Positions 15,517 to 25,369 are shown, counted from the stretch's first letter. The stretch is DNA of 64,000 bases from UBA7332 sp051657165 (GCA_051657165.1 JBOFKD010000268.1:37689-101688), one strand, 5' to 3'. The notes: a model not told the origin generated them from the letters alone. Numbers and translations are program-made.

Positions 15517-15737
15517 ATCATAGCTTGTCTTAATATGAGGGTATAACAGAACTGACAAATAGATTGTTTATACGGGAGGTTCTTTTTGTGATTTGTTTAG
15601 TTTTCGGTGTAGAAACACCTTTGAGCTGTACAATTAATAACATTTTGTCTGCGATTTACACAGGATTGGATTACAGATCACGGAGTTTTCTCGTATTTTT
15701 CCCGTAAGCGAAGCGTGTGCATCCTAAAAAAAAATCG

Positions 15738-15746
15738 TTACTTTGC
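15738..15746 (+). promoter_or_regulatory. -7-like box upstream of metAA
   Basis: TTACTTTGC, close to the Bacteroidetes TAnnTTTG box, 30 bases upstream of the ATG at 15,776. Confidence 0.5.
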
Positions 15747-15775
15747 AGTGAAAATCAATTAATAGAGTATCGCGT

Positions 15776-16693
15776 ATGCCATTAAATCTTCCGGATAATT
15801 TGCCGGCTATTGATCTGCTTAAAAAAGAGAATATATTTATCAAGAACCGGACGGAAGCTCAGTCTCAGGATATCCGTCCTCTGCGTGTGCTGATTCTGAA
15901 TCTCATGCCGCTGAAGATAGAGACAGAAACGGATCTGGTTCGTATTCTGTCTAATTCTGCTTTACAGATAGAGATAACGTTTTTGCGCATACGGGAGCAT
16001 GAATCAAAAAATACGCCGGTTGAGCACCTGGAGGCCTTCTATCATACGTTTGACGAAATAGAGGAGCAACGATTCGACGGAATGATTATTACGGGAGCTC
16101 CGGTGGAGAAACTTCCTTTTGAAGAGGTTTCGTACTGGGGACCTGTGACCCGGATTTTTGACTGGGCCAGAACACATGTGACCTCGACACTTTACATTTG
16201 CTGGGCTGCTCAGGCCGGTTTGTATCATTTCTACGGTGTCCCGAAATATGATCTGGATCGGAAATTATCGGGGATATTCAAGCACCGGATAACAGTACCG
16301 GGCATTCCTGTATTCAGAGGATTTGATGATGAGTTTTTTGTGCCTCACAGCCGGCATACTGAAGTAAGAAGTGAAGATGTGGCGCAGGTGTCTGAGCTGA
16401 CTATATTGTCAGAGTCGGAGGATGCGGGCTTGTATATGGCTATGGCGAGAGAGGGAAGAGAATTCTTTATCTCAGGTCATTCGGAGTATTCACCTTATAC
16501 GCTTGATACCGAATATAAGAGAGATATGTCTAAAGGATTGCCGGTGGATTTGCCGGTTAATTATTACAAAGATAATGACCCGGAAAAGGGACCGGTAGTA
16601 AGATGGCGGGCTCATGCGAACCTCCTGTTTTCGAACTGGCTTAATTATTATGTGTATCAGACTACGCCTTTTCAAATAGAAGAAATAAAATAA
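15776..16693 (+). CDS. metAA: homoserine O-acetyltransferase, MetA type
   Basis: 305 residues. It acylates homoserine at the start of methionine synthesis. MetA-family catalytic Cys142 lies in LYICWAAQAG, with a His in SGHSEYS and conserved PLKIETETDL and NTPVEHL. The acyl-donor residue is Glu111 (TGAPVEKLPFEEV). In this family Glu at 111 goes with acetyl-CoA and Gly with succinyl-CoA (as in E. coli), so acetyl is predicted. It is followed 13 bases later by the kdsD-like gene, probably in one transcript although the pathways differ. Confidence 0.93.
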   Translation: MPLNLPDNLPAIDLLKKENIFIKNRTEAQSQDIRPLRVLILNLMPLKIETETDLVRILSNSALQIEITFLRIREHESKNTPVEHLEAFYHTFDEIEEQRFDGMIITGAPVEKLPFEEVSYWGPVTRIFDWARTHVTSTLYICWAAQAGLYHFYGVPKYDLDRKLSGIFKHRITVPGIPVFRGFDDEFFVPHSRHTEVRSEDVAQVSELTILSESEDAGLYMAMAREGREFFISGHSEYSPYTLDTEYKRDMSKGLPVDLPVNYYKDNDPEKGPVVRWRAHANLLFSNWLNYYVYQTTPFQIEEIK

Positions 16694-16706
16694 AAACAAA
16701 TATAGA

Positions 16707-17318
16707 ATGAAAGAGATAATTCAGGATCTTTTACGCAAAGAATCAGAGGCAATATTGAATTTGCCTGTTACCGATGATTTCGAAAAAGCAGTGGATCTTA
16801 TTGTAGAGGCTGTCCATACAAATAAGGGAAAACTTGTGACTAGCGGAATGGGGAAAGCGGGGCAAATTGCTCTTAATATTTCGACTACCTTTTGTTCGAC
16901 CGGAACTCCTTCGGTATTTCTTCATCCAAGTGAAGCTCAGCACGGAGATTTGGGTATCCTGCAGGAGAATGATATCATGCTTGTGATTTCAAACTCAGGG
17001 AAAACCAGAGAAATACTGGAGCTGCTTATGCTGGCACGCAGACTTCGTCCGCATGTGAAGTTTATTGTGATCACCGGGAATAATGAAAGCGAACTGGCTA
17101 AAAAGGCGGACGCTTGCTTGTATACGGGAAATCCGAAAGAGGTTTGTCCGCTGGGGCTGACTCCTACGACATCTACAACAATGATGACTGTGATTGGAGA
17201 TATTCTGGTTGTTAACACCATGTTGAAAACTAAATTCTCGAACGAAGAATATGCGAAACGCCACCATGGAGGTTATCTGGGTGAGCAGTCACGCAAACAG
17301 AGTGAAGAAGTGAAATAA
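16707..17318 (+). CDS. kdsD: arabinose-5-phosphate isomerase-like SIS-domain protein, no CBS domains
   Basis: 203 residues. It interconverts ribulose-5-phosphate and arabinose-5-phosphate for Kdo and LPS. SIS fold with VTSGMGKAGQIA, FLHPSEAQHGDLG, ISNSGKTRE and PLGLTPTTST, all typical of API. E. coli KdsD (328 aa) has two CBS domains after the SIS domain; here the protein stops after it. A short CBS-less API is known in Bacteroides fragilis. It follows metAA closely and ends at a strong terminator. Confidence 0.88.
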   Translation: MKEIIQDLLRKESEAILNLPVTDDFEKAVDLIVEAVHTNKGKLVTSGMGKAGQIALNISTTFCSTGTPSVFLHPSEAQHGDLGILQENDIMLVISNSGKTREILELLMLARRLRPHVKFIVITGNNESELAKKADACLYTGNPKEVCPLGLTPTTSTTMMTVIGDILVVNTMLKTKFSNEEYAKRHHGGYLGEQSRKQSEEVK

Positions 17319-17335
17319 TTCATGACAGGAAATAG

Positions 17336-17379
17336 AAAGAGAGAGTAACCGCTTATACCAGTTACTCTCTCTTTTTTTT
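17336..17379 (+). terminator. terminator of the metAA-kdsD operon
   Basis: Arms AAAGAGAGAGTAAC and GTTACTCTCTCTTT followed by a T run. Confidence 0.9.
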
Positions 17380-17586
17380 ATACCGATGCAATTATTTTTA
17401 AGAAACCTGCGTCTTAATATTAAGATTATTTCCGAAGGTATTTTGTATGTATGTTGATTATAAATCAGACATTTGCAAATGCTTCACTATCAATAGGCTG
17501 TTTATAAGCTATATAACTAAACTGCATAACTAAATTATATTAACTAATAAGACATTTTCAGAGGGGTCTTATGTAAAATTTCAAAG

Positions 17587-19119
17587 ATGAAAAAAAACAT
17601 TTATCGTATTAAATCACTAGGGGAAACTATCAAAACCGGATTTTCATTTATCGGATGTAAAATCGCTTTTATCTTATGTCTTATCTTGTTTTCGGCCTGC
17701 CAGACAGATGAAATGGATGGCGAAACTCAAAAACAATTAAAATTTTACCTGAACGGAGATTTAGTAGAGTCTGTGATTCCGGAAGCAACAAAATCAGAAT
17801 TTACTCTTGTTGTTGAATCAAAGAACAGCTGGTCATTAACTTGTCAGGAAGAGTGGATAAAGACTAGTATTACTACAGGTGAGGCCGGGAATACCCCCAT
17901 TGTTGTAACTGTTGATGAAAACAGCGGGGGAGATGCGCGTGTAGCCAAGCTCCTGTTTGCAATGAAAAATGGTGCAACGGAGAGTCTTTCTATCGCGCAA
18001 TCAGGATCTCTGGATCCTGTGGGTTCGGATGAATATCGTTTTTATGTCACTTTCGGAACTATTCCAACCCTTTATTCCGGTCTTCATTTACTTTCGCATG
18101 ACGGTCCTTCATTCTTTGGCTACGAACGAACAGGTACATTTGATCCTTCGTTTTTCCCTTCGCACGTTTCTTATATTCCGGGAAGTGATAACCCTGAAGA
18201 CTTGCTTGTGATGGGTGAAGTGATGAAAAAAGAGATTCTGAAGATTAATAACAGAGATAAGGAAGCTAAATTCGTTCTCTATGTTGATGATCTGCGATGC
18301 CGTTTGGGTTATGACTGGTTTGTGGCTCAGGGTATTGATTCGTCACGTGTAGAAGTGAATATGTGGTCGGATGGGACTGCTACGTATAATAACTTCTATA
18401 ATTTCTTTGGTTCGAACTCCAATGCGGAAAGTAGCTGGAACCGTATCGCTACAGAAGTGGAAGCATTGAACTGGAACACCAGTGTTCAGACAAGAGGTGT
18501 GCCGGCAGAGTTTAACTCATCCGAATGGCCTTATTATATGTCTACGTTGCCAAACTACAGACTGCTGTTGCACGATAAAAATCTGTTAGAAACAGAAAGT
18601 TCGTTTATTCAGAGTAAGGTTGCTGAGATGAATGCCGTTTCTGTGTCTCCGGAAGAGATGCTGAAAGCTCTTTCGCCCGGAAATCAGCAGCGTTTCTTCA
18701 AAATGTGTAACTTCGATAAAGCACATTATTCAGAGATGTTTGATGTTTCGGCTAAACCAAATCTTGTGATTATCGGGACAAACGGAAATGCAGAACAACA
18801 GAACTATGTGAAAAGAGTGTATGATCAGTATGCCGGGACACATGATATATTTTATAAGCCTCATCCGGCTGATGCTACCTGTGCGGAATATGAAACATTG
18901 TTCCCGGGCTTGAAATTATTGCCGGGCAGAATGCCTTTTGAGGTTTTTGTATGGTCGCTAATGGATCAGATTGAGGTGTTGGGTGGTTTTGAATCTACTG
19001 TATTCCTGACTGTTCCGGTGAATAAAGTGAAATTCATTTTAGGGAAAAGCAATGCCTCAGAGCTGATTAAGCCTTTGAATAAAATGTTTGAAAATGCCTC
19101 AGTGGAATATATCCACTAA
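17587..19119 (+). CDS. BACON-domain lipoprotein with GT80 sialyltransferase-like domain
   Basis: 510 residues. Signal peptide and lipobox FSAC (Cys38). A BACON-type Ig-like domain spans about 48-140 (WSLTCQEEWIKT to LSIAQSG). From about 150 the sequence follows GT80 sialyltransferases of Photobacterium/Pasteurella: FYVTFGTIPTLYSG, VEVNMWSDGTATYNNFY (255-271), SPGNQQRFFKMCNFDKAH, FYKPHPAD (422-429), LLPGRMPFEVFVWSL and GGFESTVFLTVP. The HP motif (His426-Pro427) is kept. The D/E-D/E-G motif is Ser261-Asp262-Gly263, so the first acidic residue, the general base in GT80, is replaced. Photobacterium GT80 enzymes also have a lipobox-like start and an Ig-like domain. Activity and substrate are uncertain. 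It stands alone between terminators. Confidence 0.72.
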   Translation: MKKNIYRIKSLGETIKTGFSFIGCKIAFILCLILFSACQTDEMDGETQKQLKFYLNGDLVESVIPEATKSEFTLVVESKNSWSLTCQEEWIKTSITTGEAGNTPIVVTVDENSGGDARVAKLLFAMKNGATESLSIAQSGSLDPVGSDEYRFYVTFGTIPTLYSGLHLLSHDGPSFFGYERTGTFDPSFFPSHVSYIPGSDNPEDLLVMGEVMKKEILKINNRDKEAKFVLYVDDLRCRLGYDWFVAQGIDSSRVEVNMWSDGTATYNNFYNFFGSNSNAESSWNRIATEVEALNWNTSVQTRGVPAEFNSSEWPYYMSTLPNYRLLLHDKNLLETESSFIQSKVAEMNAVSVSPEEMLKALSPGNQQRFFKMCNFDKAHYSEMFDVSAKPNLVIIGTNGNAEQQNYVKRVYDQYAGTHDIFYKPHPADATCAEYETLFPGLKLLPGRMPFEVFVWSLMDQIEVLGGFESTVFLTVPVNKVKFILGKSNASELIKPLNKMFENASVEYIH

Positions 19120-19203
19120 ACGGCATATAAAAGAAAACAGATACCGCCTGTAAAGGTTTTTGAAAGATACTTTTCTATCGGATTCCGTTGGCATCTTCGT
19201 ATA

Positions 19204-19250
19204 AAAAATGGCAGTAAATGATTTGAATTAAATCATTTACTGCCATTTTT
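19204..19250. terminator. bidirectional terminator
   Basis: Arms AAAAATGGCAGTAAATGATT and its complement, with A/T runs on both sides, between convergent genes. Confidence 0.9.
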
Positions 19251-19277
19251 AGTTCTCATTATTCAGGTTTATATTTA

Positions 19278-21566
19278 TTAGAACTGAATAATAATATCGG
19301 CTCCGATCTCGAAAGGTTTTCCTAACTGAGCAAACGGATTGCCCATGCTTTCGAAATAGAAAGTCTGATATTTCTTGTCAAATATATTTTTAGCCCAGAC
19401 ATCCAGTTTCACGATACTCTTGTGAAATGAAACTTTTGCATCGCAGGTTGTATAGAATGGCTGACGGCGATTGTTGGATTCAGTCCAGTAAATCTCTCCG
19501 CTTCCTTTCAGCTGAACGTTTCCGCTGATTCGGTCCAGTACGGCAGTGTTGAGAGCTTTCGTATAACTAAGTCCGACTGACATCGTATGTTTAGGAACCA
19601 TAGGGACGTATTTCCCTTTGTAATCTACAGGTTTAGTGACGCCATTCACTTTTACCGAATCCGTATATTTTGTGAACTGAGCATTCGTATACCCGTAAGA
19701 ACCATACAGCCATAAATCATTATAGAGTTCAGCGCGGGCTGAAAGTTCCAGACCGATGCTGCGTGCGCGTCCTGCATTCTTAGCCATACGGCCGAATCCC
19801 GTAGGAGCGAACTGAATAATCTGCTGATCGCGGCTGGAGATATAGAACAGAGCCGCATCAACAAATAGTTTGTTCTTAACCGGATTCATCTTAGCTCCGA
19901 TTTCGTAGCTCCAGTTATATTCCGGTTTATAGGTAATAGCCTCTTTTACCGGAATCTCAACAGGTTTGCTGCCCGGCATTGAATTCATTAACTGATAGCG
20001 GATAATGTCTGAGAACATCTGCATATTGAATCCACCGGCTTTGTAACCTCTGGCTACGGACGCATAAGTAGAATAGCGGTCATTCCAGGCATATTGCAAA
20101 GCTACTTTAGGCAGGAATTGCAGATAGTCAACCTTCTCTTTTCCTTCAATCTTCGCATCCAGCGGGATCAGCATCGGAGGAATATTCGGCACAGGCATTT
20201 TGGCACTTACGTGCATCGTTGTAGCCGTGAAATGTTTTAAAGTGATCGATTCGTATTCCATACGCAGTCCGAGAGTAAGAGACAGTCCGTCTGTCAGCAA
20301 ATTGTTGAAAGTAGACTGATGGAAAATACCCGCCGAAAAGGTTGGCATATCGTAATTGCCCAGAACAGGCATGACAGAGTCCAGTACAGTAAGCTTAACG
20401 GGCATCGCTCCGGATGCAAATAAACGGTCAAACGTGGATTGGAACATCTCCTGCATACCATCTTTTTTGAAAGTAACGGGAGCATCCGTTTTGCTGTTCT
20501 GATAAAAACCCGAAGCTCCGATTACCCACTGATAGTCTGTAGGTTTGCTTGAACGGAATACAAATTCCTGTGTAACGGCCTGTTGCTTCTGAGCCTGTAC
20601 GATCGTATAAATAGATTTCGGAGAGTAGTCCTGATCCATTTCCATCTTATCATTCAGATGCTGATAGCTGGTTGTGGAAGTGAAACGATAATTATCCCCG
20701 TTATGGATCAGCGAGTAACTGGCATTAGCCATGCGTCTCCAGTATCCGCTTTTGTCATTGAAAGAAATCGGATTTACTTTCTGGGTTGAATCAACAAATA
20801 GTCCGTAAGGGTATCCTCCCTGATTAACAAAGTCATACTGTCCGGTGAACTCCATTCGCCATTTAGGAGCAACCAGCCATACAAGGCGTCCGCGTCCTCC
20901 GGCAGAAAATGAATGATCAACCTTCTTGCCTGTATAAGTATTGGTGAAATAACCATTGTTGTGATCAACGTATCCGCTCAGAGAGAATGCCAGCTTTTCG
21001 GTGAACTGATGGTGGCGTGATATCGTACCTTTAAGTTTGCCGAATGTGCCACCTCCGAAAGATATACGTGTGTTCTCCGACTGAAGAGGTGAGCGTGTGT
21101 GAACGTGAACAACACCTCCCAGCGTATTACGTCCGTAAAGAGTACCCTGTGGCCCGCGAAGGACCTCGATTTTATCGACATCGTAAAAATCGAAGTCGAA
21201 TGAACTTTTATCCAGATAAGGAACGTTATCTACATAAAGTGCAACGGCCGGGATTGCAAAACGCGAACCCACACCGCGGATATAAAGAGCTGAAGTGAGT
21301 TTAGACCCGTAATCCGGAATATAGAAATTCGGGATCATGTTACTGACCTCTTTCAGGCTGTTCAGGTGATAAGATTCAATCATCGATGCATTTAATTGCG
21401 AGACAGAGACCGGAAGCTGAGACAATGAGCCTGTTTCCTTAGGGGATGCCGAAATCTCTACTTCATCCAGCTTTATCGTGCGGATATGAGTTGAATCCTT
21501 TTTGCCGGAAGCCATTATCATCGAAAAAGAAGAACAGAGCGTCAGAAGGAGTATAAATCGCTTCAT
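19278..21566 (-). CDS. TonB-dependent outer-membrane receptor, siderophore/cobalamin-like
   Basis: 762 residues. Signal peptide, short TonB-box-like start (IRTIKLDEVEISASP), plug domain with LYIRGVGSRF, VEVLRGPQGTLYGRNTLGGVV, and a long 22-strand barrel ending in an aromatic residue (DIIIQF). It lacks the N-terminal carboxypeptidase-like domain and has no SusD partner, so it belongs with FepA/CirA-type receptors and not with glycan SusC. The substrate cannot be told. Single gene on the minus strand. Confidence 0.9.
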   Translation of the reverse strand: MKRFILLLTLCSSFSMIMASGKKDSTHIRTIKLDEVEISASPKETGSLSQLPVSVSQLNASMIESYHLNSLKEVSNMIPNFYIPDYGSKLTSALYIRGVGSRFAIPAVALYVDNVPYLDKSSFDFDFYDVDKIEVLRGPQGTLYGRNTLGGVVHVHTRSPLQSENTRISFGGGTFGKLKGTISRHHQFTEKLAFSLSGYVDHNNGYFTNTYTGKKVDHSFSAGGRGRLVWLVAPKWRMEFTGQYDFVNQGGYPYGLFVDSTQKVNPISFNDKSGYWRRMANASYSLIHNGDNYRFTSTTSYQHLNDKMEMDQDYSPKSIYTIVQAQKQQAVTQEFVFRSSKPTDYQWVIGASGFYQNSKTDAPVTFKKDGMQEMFQSTFDRLFASGAMPVKLTVLDSVMPVLGNYDMPTFSAGIFHQSTFNNLLTDGLSLTLGLRMEYESITLKHFTATTMHVSAKMPVPNIPPMLIPLDAKIEGKEKVDYLQFLPKVALQYAWNDRYSTYASVARGYKAGGFNMQMFSDIIRYQLMNSMPGSKPVEIPVKEAITYKPEYNWSYEIGAKMNPVKNKLFVDAALFYISSRDQQIIQFAPTGFGRMAKNAGRARSIGLELSARAELYNDLWLYGSYGYTNAQFTKYTDSVKVNGVTKPVDYKGKYVPMVPKHTMSVGLSYTKALNTAVLDRISGNVQLKGSGEIYWTESNNRRQPFYTTCDAKVSFHKSIVKLDVWAKNIFDKKYQTFYFESMGNPFAQLGKPFEIGADIIIQF

Positions 21567-21749
21567 ATTTTAATCGTTAGGTTTGAGTTGTATTTTAATA
21601 TTAAGCAAAAACAACAGACCTGAATGAAATCAAGTCTGTTATGAATTTAAACGCCAAAGATACAAATAGATTGAATAACAACCACTTGTTTAAGGAAAAG
21701 TTTCTAACGACGAACTCTTTCGATTCTGCCTGCAATTTCTTATTTTTCT

Positions 21750-21758
21750 TATCTTTGC
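21750..21758 (+). promoter_or_regulatory. -7 box TATCTTTGC
   Basis: Perfect TAnnTTTG box about 60 bases upstream of the TTG start of the Ig-like lipoprotein gene. Confidence 0.6.
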
Positions 21759-21818
21759 AGCTATATTGTATCAATGATTATTTAAAACGACTTGTTTAAT
21801 CAACTAATATAAAAGGTT

Positions 21819-23786
21819 TTGAAAAAGTTTATACTATTTATACTTACGCTGGTATCTGTGTATGCGCAGAATTCCTGTGCAAACATAGGCAGACCGGGCG
21901 GAGGACCTAAGGATGAAACACCTCCTGAGTTTGTGCGCGGTAACCCGATGCCTAATACGCTCGACTTTAAAAAGAAAAAACTGGACCTTGAGTTCAATGA
22001 AAATATTTTGCTGGAAAATGTGTCGGAGAAAGTCATTATTTCACCGCCACAGAAGCAAATGCCTGAAATCCGTTCAAACGGAAAGAGAATTCATATTGAA
22101 CTGAAAGATTCATTGATTGACAGCACAACTTATGTGATTGACTTTACGGATGCCATTGTGGATAATAATGAGAAAAATCCGCTTAAAGATTTTTCGTATG
22201 CATTTTCGACAGGTAATGTAATAGATACTATGCGTATGTCGGGTATCTTGCTGAGTGCTTCGGATCTGGAACCTGTAACAGGTATGCTGATAGGTGTTCA
22301 TTCAAACCTGAATGATACTGCGTTCTATACGCTTCCGTTTGAGAAAATCACACAGTCTGATGCTTACGGGAAGTTCAATATAAAGAATCTGGCAAAGAAA
22401 GATTACCGGATTTATGCATTGAAAGATATTGACAGATCGTATGACTTCAATATGCCTAACGAAGATATCGCTTTTACGGATCGGATCGTCATTCCGGATC
22501 TGAAAGATATAATGAAGGCCGACACAACATTTAACGAGGACGGAACTGTGGACTCTGTAAGCATGGTGAAAGCCCTGGCGTATCTGCCGGATGATATTTT
22601 GCTGTTGTCTTTTAACGAAGATGTAAAAAACAGATATCTGGATAAATCTGAGCGGAAGCAGCAAAATAAGATTGAGCTTTTGTTTACAGCTCCTTCTGAT
22701 TCGTTACCGGAACTGAAGCCTCTGAATTTTTCGGCTGATGACTGGGGTATTGCGGAATTTTCAGCAGGGAAAGATACAATTTCTTACTGGCTGAAGGATT
22801 CATCGGTTTATAAAATGGATACACTTCGTTTTGAGGCTAAATACCTTCGCTCCGATTCAACACTGAAATATGTCCCTTATACAGATACTTTGCAGTTTGT
22901 GTACAGAAAACCGCAGACATCTCAGAGTCAGAAGAAAAAGAAGAAGGATGAAAAAGAGGTACCGGTTATTAACTTCCTGAATGTAAAACCTTCCTTTAGT
23001 AAGGATTTCGAGATAAACGGGACTGCCGTATATGAGTTTGACGAACCGGTGGTAAAACTTAATTCCGAAGCTTTTCATGTTGAGCAGAAAGTCGATACGC
23101 TCTGGAAAGATATACCGTTTACGCTCGATGGAGACTCCGTTTCGGCCAGACGTCTGACTGTGGCTTATAAGTGGGAACCCGGGAAGGAATACCGTATAAC
23201 GATAGACTCAGCATCTGTATATAGTCTATACGGCCGTTTTAACGATAAAAATGAGCAACAGATTAAAGTAAAGATGCCTGAGGAGTATTCGGGACTCTTC
23301 TTTACGGTGACAAATATTCCGGATTCAGTGCCTGCCTTTGTAGAGTTGCTGAATGACCAGGATAAGCCGGTCAGAAAAGAACCGGTAGAAAAGGGTGTGG
23401 CTGAATTCTTTTTTGTGAAACCCGGTAAATACTATGCGCGCTTGATTGTGGATACGAATGGCGACGGGAAGTGGACTACCGGTAACTATAAGGAAAACCG
23501 TCAGCCAGAATCGGTTTATTACTACACAAAACAGTTAGAGCTGCGTCCGAACTGGGATGTGGAGCAAAGTTGGGATGTGCTGGCTGTGCCTCTGGATCAG
23601 CAGAAGCCGAAGGCGATAACGAAAAACAAACCGAAAGAAAAAGTAGAGGAGAAATCCGAAGAGGAAGAAGACGAATACAACAATAACGGCAATATTATCA
23701 TGCCGGGACAAAATAATAATATGAATAACGGTAACCGTCCGATGAATAACAATGGCGGAGGTTATATGCAAAATAACGGAAGATAA
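21819..23786 (+). CDS. Ig-like (Big_5) domain lipoprotein
   Basis: 655 residues from a TTG codon; no ATG fits before the signal peptide. Signal ending QNSC (Cys20) then the family hallmark GRPGGGPKDETPPEF. An N-terminal Big_5 Ig-like domain (about 35-130) has the 'P.....LDLEFNENI' pattern. Carboxypeptidase-regulatory-like and further beta domains follow. The C-terminus is acidic, then Asn/Gly/Met-rich (about 610-655). This protein is conserved in Bacteroidetes and likely sits at the outer membrane; its role is unknown. The DUF3108 gene follows on the same strand after a terminator. Confidence 0.85.
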   Translation: MKKFILFILTLVSVYAQNSCANIGRPGGGPKDETPPEFVRGNPMPNTLDFKKKKLDLEFNENILLENVSEKVIISPPQKQMPEIRSNGKRIHIELKDSLIDSTTYVIDFTDAIVDNNEKNPLKDFSYAFSTGNVIDTMRMSGILLSASDLEPVTGMLIGVHSNLNDTAFYTLPFEKITQSDAYGKFNIKNLAKKDYRIYALKDIDRSYDFNMPNEDIAFTDRIVIPDLKDIMKADTTFNEDGTVDSVSMVKALAYLPDDILLLSFNEDVKNRYLDKSERKQQNKIELLFTAPSDSLPELKPLNFSADDWGIAEFSAGKDTISYWLKDSSVYKMDTLRFEAKYLRSDSTLKYVPYTDTLQFVYRKPQTSQSQKKKKKDEKEVPVINFLNVKPSFSKDFEINGTAVYEFDEPVVKLNSEAFHVEQKVDTLWKDIPFTLDGDSVSARRLTVAYKWEPGKEYRITIDSASVYSLYGRFNDKNEQQIKVKMPEEYSGLFFTVTNIPDSVPAFVELLNDQDKPVRKEPVEKGVAEFFFVKPGKYYARLIVDTNGDGKWTTGNYKENRQPESVYYYTKQLELRPNWDVEQSWDVLAVPLDQQKPKAITKNKPKEKVEEKSEEEEDEYNNNGNIIMPGQNNNMNNGNRPMNNNGGGYMQNNGR

Positions 23787-23833
23787 TGTTCATTCAACCA
23801 AACAAATATCTTGTTTGTTATTAGAAAGAAGAT

Positions 23834-23879
23834 AATCCGGTGCACATCGAATCTATTCTTTGGCACCGGATTTTTTTGT
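23834..23879 (+). terminator. terminator
   Basis: Arms AATCCGGTGC and GCACCGGATT, then seven T. Confidence 0.85.
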
Positions 23880-23954
23880 TTAATCAGCTATAACATTGAG
23901 GGTATACCGGATCTTAAAACTTAGCCGGAACAACCTCTTTATGTATTCACGGTT

Positions 23955-24737
23955 ATGAAAAAAATATGTCTGGTATTTCTTTATTTACTCTTTTCGCTGT
24001 CAATGCTGCCGGCAAAAAATCCGCCTATGCCGGAGTTCCTTTTAGGAAAACCAGCCGAAAGTCTGAATTATGATGTCTATTTTCAGTGGGGATTTATCTG
24101 GAAAAAAGCAGGAAATGCCATTTTATCCCTGGAACCTGATTATTATAATGATGAACCTTCATACCTGATGAAGCTCACCGGAAAGACTACGCCCTTCTTT
24201 GATAAGGTAACCAAAGTAAGAGATACCCTGGTGGCTTATACATCACACCGGATTAAACCGCTCCATTATGAAAAAGTGGTACATGAGGGGGATTATAAAG
24301 CGAAAGATTTGCTGAAATACAACTATCCGGAGTCAGGTACAAACGGACATGTGAAGATTTATCGTTCCGGTACATTGCGCCGGGATACGATGATTCATGT
24401 ATCAGGGGAGGCTTATGATATGTTATCCGTTTTCTATTTTCTCAGACAGAAAGATCTGGCTTCGATGAAGCCGGGTGAGATTATAAATACAACCGTATTT
24501 TCGGGCAGACATGCACATAAGGTACAGATCCAGTATCTCAGAGACGACCAGTATAAGACACCCAAAAATAAGGTTTATGATTGCTATGTGTTTAAAGTTT
24601 TGTTCTACGATGAAAAAGGAAAACTGGACAAAAACGACAATATTGATGTGTGGATCAGTCGTACGCCCGGTAAGCGGCCAGTGCATATGGCAGGAAAGTT
24701 AAAAGTGGGATATCTGAGGGCAATCATAAACGAATGA
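23955..24737 (+). CDS. DUF3108 family secreted protein
   Basis: 260 residues. Cleavable signal peptide (LLFSLSMLPAKN). The DUF3108 pattern is present: LNYDVYFQWGFIWKKAGNA, then DTLVAYTSHRIKPLHYEK, YDMLSVFYFLRQ and a C-terminal NIDVWISRTPGKRPVHMAGKL. Probably a periplasmic or outer-membrane-associated protein of unknown function. It lies after the Ig-like lipoprotein gene, a pairing seen in other Bacteroidetes, and before a small beta-barrel gene. Confidence 0.85.
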   Translation: MKKICLVFLYLLFSLSMLPAKNPPMPEFLLGKPAESLNYDVYFQWGFIWKKAGNAILSLEPDYYNDEPSYLMKLTGKTTPFFDKVTKVRDTLVAYTSHRIKPLHYEKVVHEGDYKAKDLLKYNYPESGTNGHVKIYRSGTLRRDTMIHVSGEAYDMLSVFYFLRQKDLASMKPGEIINTTVFSGRHAHKVQIQYLRDDQYKTPKNKVYDCYVFKVLFYDEKGKLDKNDNIDVWISRTPGKRPVHMAGKLKVGYLRAIINE

Positions 24738-24784
24738 GATCTTTAAGTTTGTTAATAGTGAATGTGTTATCATAATTTTTTTAT

Positions 24785-24793
24785 TATCTTTGC
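24785..24793 (+). promoter_or_regulatory. -7 box TATCTTTGC
   Basis: Perfect box 29 bases upstream of the ATG at 24,822; it lies inside a longer upstream frame, supporting the shorter start. Confidence 0.6.
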
Positions 24794-24821
24794 CCCGTTA
24801 TTAACTAAACTATTAAATTGG

Positions 24822-25274
24822 ATGAAAAAGTTTGCATTAATTTTGATGCTTTTAGTAGCAGCAATTTCTACAAATGTAAAAGCTCAGTCTTATGACTGGG
24901 GTGTTGGTGCTAATCTGGGTCCGTCAATGGGTATCACAGTAAAGAAATTCATTAGTCCGCGCAGTGCGATTGAAGGAATCTTTGCTTACAACCTGAAATG
25001 TGACGCACCTAACTTCTCTTTATTGTATGAATACCATATTCCGTTAGCAAATCGTTTCAACATGCTTATGGGTGGTGGTATCAATATCGGAGCACAACAC
25101 GTAGGCCGTCATCACGATGCTGATTTCATGTTTGGTATTTCTCCTATTATCGGTCTTGAGTACTCAGTACCTTCAGCTCCGGTTTCATTAGGTTTTGACT
25201 ACAAACCGGCAATCAACTTCGCAGGACACATGATGTGGGATGATTTTGCATTCAAAGTTAGATATACATTCTAA
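24822..25274 (+). CDS. small outer-membrane beta-barrel-like protein
   Basis: 150 residues from the ATG at 24,822 (MKKFALILMLLVAAIST, signal peptide ending at KAQS). The mature part alternates as in a small barrel: WGVGANLGPSMGITVKKF, LLYEYHIPL, MLMGGGINIGA, PVSLGFDYKPAINF, and ends FAFKVRYTF with a terminal Phe as expected for OMP insertion. Function unknown. The -7 box at 24,785 would be inside the gene if the upstream start were used. A terminator follows. Confidence 0.8.
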   Translation: MKKFALILMLLVAAISTNVKAQSYDWGVGANLGPSMGITVKKFISPRSAIEGIFAYNLKCDAPNFSLLYEYHIPLANRFNMLMGGGINIGAQHVGRHHDADFMFGISPIIGLEYSVPSAPVSLGFDYKPAINFAGHMMWDDFAFKVRYTF

Positions 25275-25295
25275 TTTGAAATAAATATACAGGAT

Positions 25296-25335
25296 GGGGA
25301 TAAATTGTAAATGATTACAGTTTATCCCCTTTTTG
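25296..25335 (+). terminator. terminator
   Basis: Arms GGGGATAAA and TTTATCCCC followed by T5. Confidence 0.85.
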
Positions 25336-25369
25336 TTTCTCAGATGTGACAGGTTCGAATAAGATTTCT

